A stretch of DNA of 64,000 bases, taken from NCBI RefSeq assembly GCF_014207745.1, contig NZ_JACHJB010000003.1:1116001-1180000 (forward strand), read 5' to 3'. Positions 59,776 through 64,000 of the stretch are shown one piece after another (positions within the stretch are counted from its first letter, which is position 1; every line of letters begins with the position of its first letter). This DNA is from Nonomuraea muscovyensis (GTDB lineage Bacteria; Actinomycetota; Actinomycetes; Streptosporangiales; Streptosporangiaceae). A program made the translations under genes and the position numbers. The notes under the pieces are model-generated. The model was not told where the DNA came from. It saw nothing but the letters and a program-made list of their open reading frames with translations, and searched no databases.

Positions 59776-59787
59776 GGCTCGGCTCAC

Positions 59788-60144
59788 GTGAGCACCGAGT
59801 GGGAGCGGCTGGCCGTACGGCTGCGCGAGTTCGTCCGGGTCAGAGACTGGGAGCAGTTCCACACGCCGAAGAACCTGGCGATGGCCCTCGCCGGTGAGGT
59901 CGGCGAGCTGGTGGCCGAGCTGCAGTGGCTCACCCCGGAGGAGTCCCGCGACCTCGACCCCGCGACCCTGGCCAGGGTGCGGGCCGAGCTGGGCGACGTG
60001 GCCGGCTATCTGGTGCGGCTCGCCGACGTGCTCGGGGTGGACCTGGTGGAGGCGGCACACGCCAAGCTAGACGAGAGCGAGCGCCGCTACGACCCGGACC
60101 TCTACCGGGGGTCGGCCAGGAAGGCGCCGCCGCTCGCCCCCTGA
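59788..60144 (+). CDS. MazG-like nucleotide pyrophosphohydrolase
   Basis: A 118-residue all-alpha NTP pyrophosphatase of the MazG/dCTPase type. The metal motif ExxE...ExxD is visible: EVGELVAELQ near residue 37 and ELGDVAGYLVRLADV near 70. Such small enzymes clean non-canonical nucleotides. The GTG start gives STEWERLAVRLREFV at the N-terminus. Its last 43 bases overlap the 3' end of the convergent membrane protein gene. Confidence 0.88.
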   Translation: MSTEWERLAVRLREFVRVRDWEQFHTPKNLAMALAGEVGELVAELQWLTPEESRDLDPATLARVRAELGDVAGYLVRLADVLGVDLVEAAHAKLDESERRYDPDLYRGSARKAPPLAP

Positions 60145-60569
60145 TGCGCCCCCGCGCGGCGCCGCCCGCGCCGGGCGGCCAGCAGCATGGCGCACGGGAC
60201 GAGCACGGTGACGAACGGCGACGGCTCGAAGCAGACCGCGCCGACGAGGGCCCAGACCGCGATGCCGCCCGCCACGTACGGCGGCGGCACCTGTCCGCCG
60301 CGCCCCATCCTCGCGACGAGCGCGCCGAGCAGCCCGAGAGGCACGGCGAAGCTGCCCCAGACCAGCCAGAACGCGCCGACGTTCGGAGCCGGGGAGCCGA
60401 GTTCGGCGAGCCCGCCCGTGCCCGGCAGCCACGCCTCGCCGCGGAACCAGCCGGGGATGTGCGCCGCACTGGCCAGCCCGGTGATGGTGAGGTGCACGCA
60501 GGCCAGGAACACGAGGATCCCGCCGGCCCACACGACGCTTTTTACGGAACGATTAGTTTCGGAACTCAT
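60102..60569 (-). CDS. Small membrane protein (DUF6463-like)
   Basis: A 155-residue protein with four hydrophobic segments (VVWAGGILVFLACVHLTITG, AFWLVWGSFAVPLGLLGALV, YVAGGIAVWALVGAVCF, VTVLVPCAMLLAA). It probably belongs to the DUF6463 group, whose function is unknown. It diverges from a TetR gene 75 bases away, and the start codon lies inside an inverted repeat that the TetR protein may bind. Confidence 0.78.
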   Translation of the reverse strand: MSSETNRSVKSVVWAGGILVFLACVHLTITGLASAAHIPGWFRGEAWLPGTGGLAELGSPAPNVGAFWLVWGSFAVPLGLLGALVARMGRGGQVPPPYVAGGIAVWALVGAVCFEPSPFVTVLVPCAMLLAARRGRRRAGAHQGASGGAFLADPR

Positions 60570-60575
60570 GGTTCC
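60561..60575. promoter_or_regulatory. Operator candidate over the membrane protein start codon
   Basis: GGAACTCATGGTTCC: 5-bp arms GGAAC and GTTCC with the start codon (CAT on this strand) in the centre. A further GGAAC lies 15 bases away. The position between a TetR gene and its divergent neighbour suggests a TetR binding site. Confidence 0.5.
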
Positions 60576-60644
60576 TTATCTTGGCCCTCATCCCAGGTCG
60601 CTGCAAGGTCGGCTGCGTCACATTTCCAGAACTGGGAGTCTCGT

Positions 60645-61247
60645 ATGCTGGCAGGTGTGAAACAGCCACTCGGACGCCCGCGCGACGACCGCGTGGACCG
60701 GGCCATCGCGACCGCGACCCGCGCGGTCCTCGCCGAGTCCGGCTACGCGCAGCTCACGGTGGACGCCGTGGCCGCACGGGCCGGCGTGGGCAAGGCCGCC
60801 ATCTACCGGCGTCACACCACCAAGCAGCAGATGATCTTCGCGGCGGTGCTGCACGACCTGGAGATCGCGCCGCCTCCCGACTCCGGCTCCATGCGGGGCG
60901 ACCTCACCGCGTTGCTGCGCGACATCGCCGTCAACCTCACGACACCACCCGCGGGCGTCGTCCCCGGCCTGCTGGCCGACGTCCACGGCGACCCCGCGCT
61001 GGCGGCCACGTTCGTGAGCACGTTCGTCGCCGCCGAAAGGGGCTGCGTCGAGGAGGTCCTCGACCGCGCCGTCGCCCGCGGCGAGCTGCCGCGCCGCCCC
61101 GATCCGGCCGTCGTCCACGCCCTGCTGCTCGGCCCGGTCTTCGCCTGGCTGTTCCTGCTCCAGGAAGACCCGGCCAGGCTCGGCACGGTGACCGCCGCCC
61201 TCGCCGAGGCGGCCGCCGCCGCCCTGAGCGACGTCGCCCCCGGCTAG
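60645..61247 (+). CDS. TetR family transcription regulator
   Basis: A 200-residue regulator. The helix-turn-helix lies at residues about 20-65 (TVDAVAARAGVGKAAIYRRH). The C-terminal ligand domain fits the TetR_C_11-like type (ALLRDIAVNLTTPPAGVVPG, GPVFAWLFLL). I chose ATG 60645 because GGGAG lies six bases upstream; GTG 60657 is also possible. Divergent from the small membrane protein gene, its likely target. Confidence 0.92.
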   Translation: MLAGVKQPLGRPRDDRVDRAIATATRAVLAESGYAQLTVDAVAARAGVGKAAIYRRHTTKQQMIFAAVLHDLEIAPPPDSGSMRGDLTALLRDIAVNLTTPPAGVVPGLLADVHGDPALAATFVSTFVAAERGCVEEVLDRAVARGELPRRPDPAVVHALLLGPVFAWLFLLQEDPARLGTVTAALAEAAAAALSDVAPG

Positions 61248-61257
61248 GGTGACGGGC

Positions 61258-64000
61258 ATGCGTTTCGGGGTGCTCGGCTCGCTGGCCGTCTGGACCGACG
61301 CCGGGCAGAGCGTCACGGTCCCCGGCCTGAAGGTGCGCGCCCTCCTCGCCGACCTGCTGGTCAACGCGGGTCAGGTCGTCTCGGCCGACCGGCTCGTCGA
61401 CGACCTGTGGCGTGGCGAGCCGCCGGCCAACCCGGCCGGCGCGCTCCAGGTGCGGGTCTCGCAGCTACGTCGCGCCCTGGAGGACGCCGAGCCCGGCGGC
61501 AAGAACCTCGTCGTCTCCCGCCCGCCCGGTTACCTCCTGGCCGCCGCGCCCGGCGCGCTCGACGCCACCGCGTTCGCCGAGCTGGTGACGCGGGCCGGAA
61601 CGGCGGGCGGACCCCGTGAGCGGGCCACGCTGCTGGCGGAGGCGCTCGGCCTGTGGCGCGGGCCGGTGCTGGCCGACTTCGCCGACGAGGAGTTCGCCAG
61701 GCCGGCGATCACCCGTTTGGAGGAGCAGCGCCTCGCCGCCCTCGAACAGCACGCCGAGACACGGCTGGAGCTCGGCGAGCACGGCGCGCTCGCGGCCGAG
61801 CTGGGCGACCTGGCGGCCCGCCACCCGCTCAGGGAACGGCTCCGGGCCGCCCACATGCTGGCCCTCTACCGCGCCGGACGGCAGAGCGAGGCCCTGGCCA
61901 CCTACGCCGACCTGCGCGAACGGCTCGCCGACGAGCTGGGCCTGGACCCCGGCCCCGAGCTGGCCGAGCTGCACCGGGCCATCCTCGTCCAGGACCCCGC
62001 GCTCAGCTCCGCCCCGCCGCCCGAGCGCCCCCGTACCAACCTGCCCGCCCCCATGAGCGGCCTCATCGGCCGCGACGACGAGCTGGCCGAGACACGCGCG
62101 CTGCTGGAGAACGCCCGCCTCGTCACGCTCACCGGCAGCGGCGGCGTCGGCAAGACCCGGCTGGCGCTGGAGATCGCCGCCCGGGCCGCGGAGGCGTACG
62201 CCGACGGCGTGTGGCTGGTCGAACTGGCCGCCCTCGACCGCCGAACGGCCGCGGCGGCCGAACCGGGGGGCGGGCCGGTGGCGGAGGCGGTGCTGGCGGC
62301 GCTCGACATCCGGGAGAGCGCCGAATCCCGCACGCCCGCCGAACGGCTGGCGCAGGCGCTGCGCGACCGCCGCACCCTGCTGGTGCTCGACAACTGCGAG
62401 CACCTGGTCGAGCAGGTCGCCGAGCTGGTGGAGCCGCTGCTGCGCGCCGCACCGGGCCTGCGGGTGCTCGCCACCAGCCGCGAGCCGCTGGCTCTGCCCG
62501 GCGAGGTGCTGTGGAGCGTGCCGCCGCTCGACCTGCCCGCCGACGACGGGCTCGACGCGATGCGGCGGTCCGGCGCGGTCCGGCTGTTCGCCGCCCGCGC
62601 CGCCGCCTCGACCAGGGGGTTCGTGCTCGACGCGGGCAACGCCGAGGCCGTCGCCCGGCTGTGCCGCGCCCTCGACGGCATCCCGCTGGCGCTGGAGCTG
62701 GCGGCGACCCGGGTGCGGGCGCTCGGCGTGCACGGCGTGGTGGCGAGGCTGGACGACCGCTTCCGCCTGCTCGGCTCAGGCCCGCGCGGCGTCCCGGAAC
62801 GACAGCGGACGCTGGGCGCGGTGATCGACTGGAGCTGGGACCTGCTCGGCGAGCCCGAACGCGCCGTGCTGCGCCGCCTGGCCGTCCACGCGGGCGGCTG
62901 CACGCTGGAGGCCGCCGAGGAGGTCTGCGCCGCCCCGGGCGCGGACCCGGGCCTCGACGTGCTGGACGTGCTGGCCAGGCTCGTGGACCGGTCGCTGGTG
63001 GACGTGGTGGAGACCCCGGCGGGCACGCGCTACCGGTTGCTGGAGTCGGTCGCCGCCTACTGCCTCGACCGGCTGGCCGATGCGGGGGAGCTGGACCGGG
63101 TCCGCGGGGCGCACGTCCGCCACTACCTGGCTTTGGCCGAACGCGCCGAACCCGCCCTGTACGGACGGGACCAGGCAGAGTGGCTGGCCCGCCTCGACGC
63201 CGAGTCGGCCAACCTGCGCGCGGCGCTCGACACGGCGCTTGACACGGCGGCCGGCGCAGGCGCGGCGGCGACCGCTGTGCGGCTGGTCAACGCGCTGACC
63301 TGGTACTGGTTCCTGCGCGGCAGGCTGGCCGAGGCGCGACGCTCGCTGGAGACCGCACTGGCCGCCACCGCCCCGCCGGATGGCGGGCCCCGCAGGCGGG
63401 AGGAGGCGCCGGGGCGGGCCAGAGCGGCTGCCTGGCACGCCGGGTTCGTGCTGTTGCTCGGCGAGGACGCCGCCTGGGACACCGCCACGGTGGACGATCC
63501 GGGCGAACGGGCCAGGGCCGAGCTGTTCCTGGCGATGGCCGTCAGGGACGTGCCGGTCGCGCAGGAGCTGCTGAACGGCGCGCTGGCCACGTTCCGCGAG
63601 ATCGGCGACGAGTGGGGCGTCGCGGCGGTCCTGAGCAGGCGCGGCCGTGACCACTTCACCCAGCGCGACCTCGTCGCCCTCGAACGCGACGGCGAGGAGA
63701 GCGTCCGGCTGTTCGGCCGGCTCGGCGACCGCTGGGGACGGCTCCAGGCCATGGAGTGGCTCGCCGGGCTGGCCGACGTCAGAGGCGACACCGAGCGGGC
63801 CGTGCGGCTGTTCGAGGACGGCCTGCGCATGGCCGAGGAGCTGGGGCTGTGGCCGGAGGCCGCCCGGCGCACCGCCTGGCTCGGCTGGATGGCCCTGAAC
63901 TCGTGCCACTACGACCGCGCCATGGAGCTGTGCGGGCAGGCGATGCGGCTGGCCGCCGGCCAGGGCTACCAGGAGGGCCGGATCATGGCCGAGATGGGGC
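61258..64000 (+). CDS. BTAD/AfsR-like regulator with NB-ARC ATPase, truncated at the window edge
   Basis: The first 914 residues of a large regulator. An OmpR-type winged helix at about 1-90 (VRALLADLLVNAGQVVSADR) and a bacterial transcriptional activator domain at about 95-240 (ALATYADLRERLADELGLDP) make the SARP part. An NB-ARC-like ATPase follows: LTGSGGVGKTRLALEIA near 292, LLVLDNCEHL near 378, LPLALELAATRVRAL near 477. TPR-like helices begin after about 640. It fits the AfsR/SARP-LAL group that controls secondary metabolism. Whether it has a C-terminal LuxR domain lies beyond the window. Confidence 0.92.
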   Translation, partial: MRFGVLGSLAVWTDAGQSVTVPGLKVRALLADLLVNAGQVVSADRLVDDLWRGEPPANPAGALQVRVSQLRRALEDAEPGGKNLVVSRPPGYLLAAAPGALDATAFAELVTRAGTAGGPRERATLLAEALGLWRGPVLADFADEEFARPAITRLEEQRLAALEQHAETRLELGEHGALAAELGDLAARHPLRERLRAAHMLALYRAGRQSEALATYADLRERLADELGLDPGPELAELHRAILVQDPALSSAPPPERPRTNLPAPMSGLIGRDDELAETRALLENARLVTLTGSGGVGKTRLALEIAARAAEAYADGVWLVELAALDRRTAAAAEPGGGPVAEAVLAALDIRESAESRTPAERLAQALRDRRTLLVLDNCEHLVEQVAELVEPLLRAAPGLRVLATSREPLALPGEVLWSVPPLDLPADDGLDAMRRSGAVRLFAARAAASTRGFVLDAGNAEAVARLCRALDGIPLALELAATRVRALGVHGVVARLDDRFRLLGSGPRGVPERQRTLGAVIDWSWDLLGEPERAVLRRLAVHAGGCTLEAAEEVCAAPGADPGLDVLDVLARLVDRSLVDVVETPAGTRYRLLESVAAYCLDRLADAGELDRVRGAHVRHYLALAERAEPALYGRDQAEWLARLDAESANLRAALDTALDTAAGAGAAATAVRLVNALTWYWFLRGRLAEARRSLETALAATAPPDGGPRRREEAPGRARAAAWHAGFVLLLGEDAAWDTATVDDPGERARAELFLAMAVRDVPVAQELLNGALATFREIGDEWGVAAVLSRRGRDHFTQRDLVALERDGEESVRLFGRLGDRWGRLQAMEWLAGLADVRGDTERAVRLFEDGLRMAEELGLWPEAARRTAWLGWMALNSCHYDRAMELCGQAMRLAAGQGYQEGRIMAEMG

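Overview
The window is high-GC DNA with GTG and TTG starts, Tat signals, IdeR/DmdR-type iron boxes and tightly overlapping operons. The gene families (EfeUOB, ROK, LacI, HutC and BTAD regulators, golvesin-domain exoenzymes) suggest a soil actinomycete, probably of the Streptosporangiaceae type (Nonomuraea or Streptosporangium-like). The genus is inference. I see no rRNA, tRNA, CRISPR array, insertion sequence or prophage. No stretch over 300 bases lacks a gene; the longest gaps are 35340-35592, 11809-12054 and 49592-49801.

1-12000 (minus strand) is an iron-regulated NRPS-independent siderophore operon. From promoter to window edge it holds an SbnH/PvsE-like PLP decarboxylase, a diaminobutyrate aminotransferase, a diaminobutyrate-type decarboxylase, an IucA/IucC synthetase, a flavin N-hydroxylase, an MFS exporter, a second IucA/IucC synthetase and a glutamine-synthetase-like ligase cut by the window start. 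From the aminotransferase on, every junction overlaps by 4 bases. A near-consensus iron box lies upstream.

12055-24133 holds mixed housekeeping and envelope genes: a membrane/beta-propeller-like protein, a Nudix hydrolase, an alpha-toroid protein, an SDR enzyme, a RecD2-like helicase, a divergent pair of cell-wall enzymes that share a C-terminal domain (amidase and DigH-like glycosidase), an esterase and a Tat-exported carbonic anhydrase.

24294-31951 holds a DUF4434-like secreted protein, a xylose isomerase operon with a divergent ROK regulator, an arginase-family enzyme and a CGNR regulator. 31983-35339 is the EfeUOB iron importer with its own iron box.

35593-40683 holds a small LanB-like protein that has only the tRNA-dependent glutamylation/peptide-ligase part, followed by a TPR-AAA+ ATPase and a TPR membrane protein. 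This is the least explained part of the window.

40689-50545 is a polyol or sugar locus: a ribose-type ABC importer, an LsrF-like aldolase, a GlpD-like dehydrogenase and a LyxK/EryA-type kinase, with a divergent HutC-type regulator. 50602-56178 is an oligosaccharide ABC importer with a cytoplasmic GH5 glycosidase and a divergent LacI regulator. 56252-64000 holds small membrane proteins, a lipase-like protein, a two-component system, a MazG-like protein, a TetR regulator and a truncated BTAD/AfsR-like regulator at the right edge.
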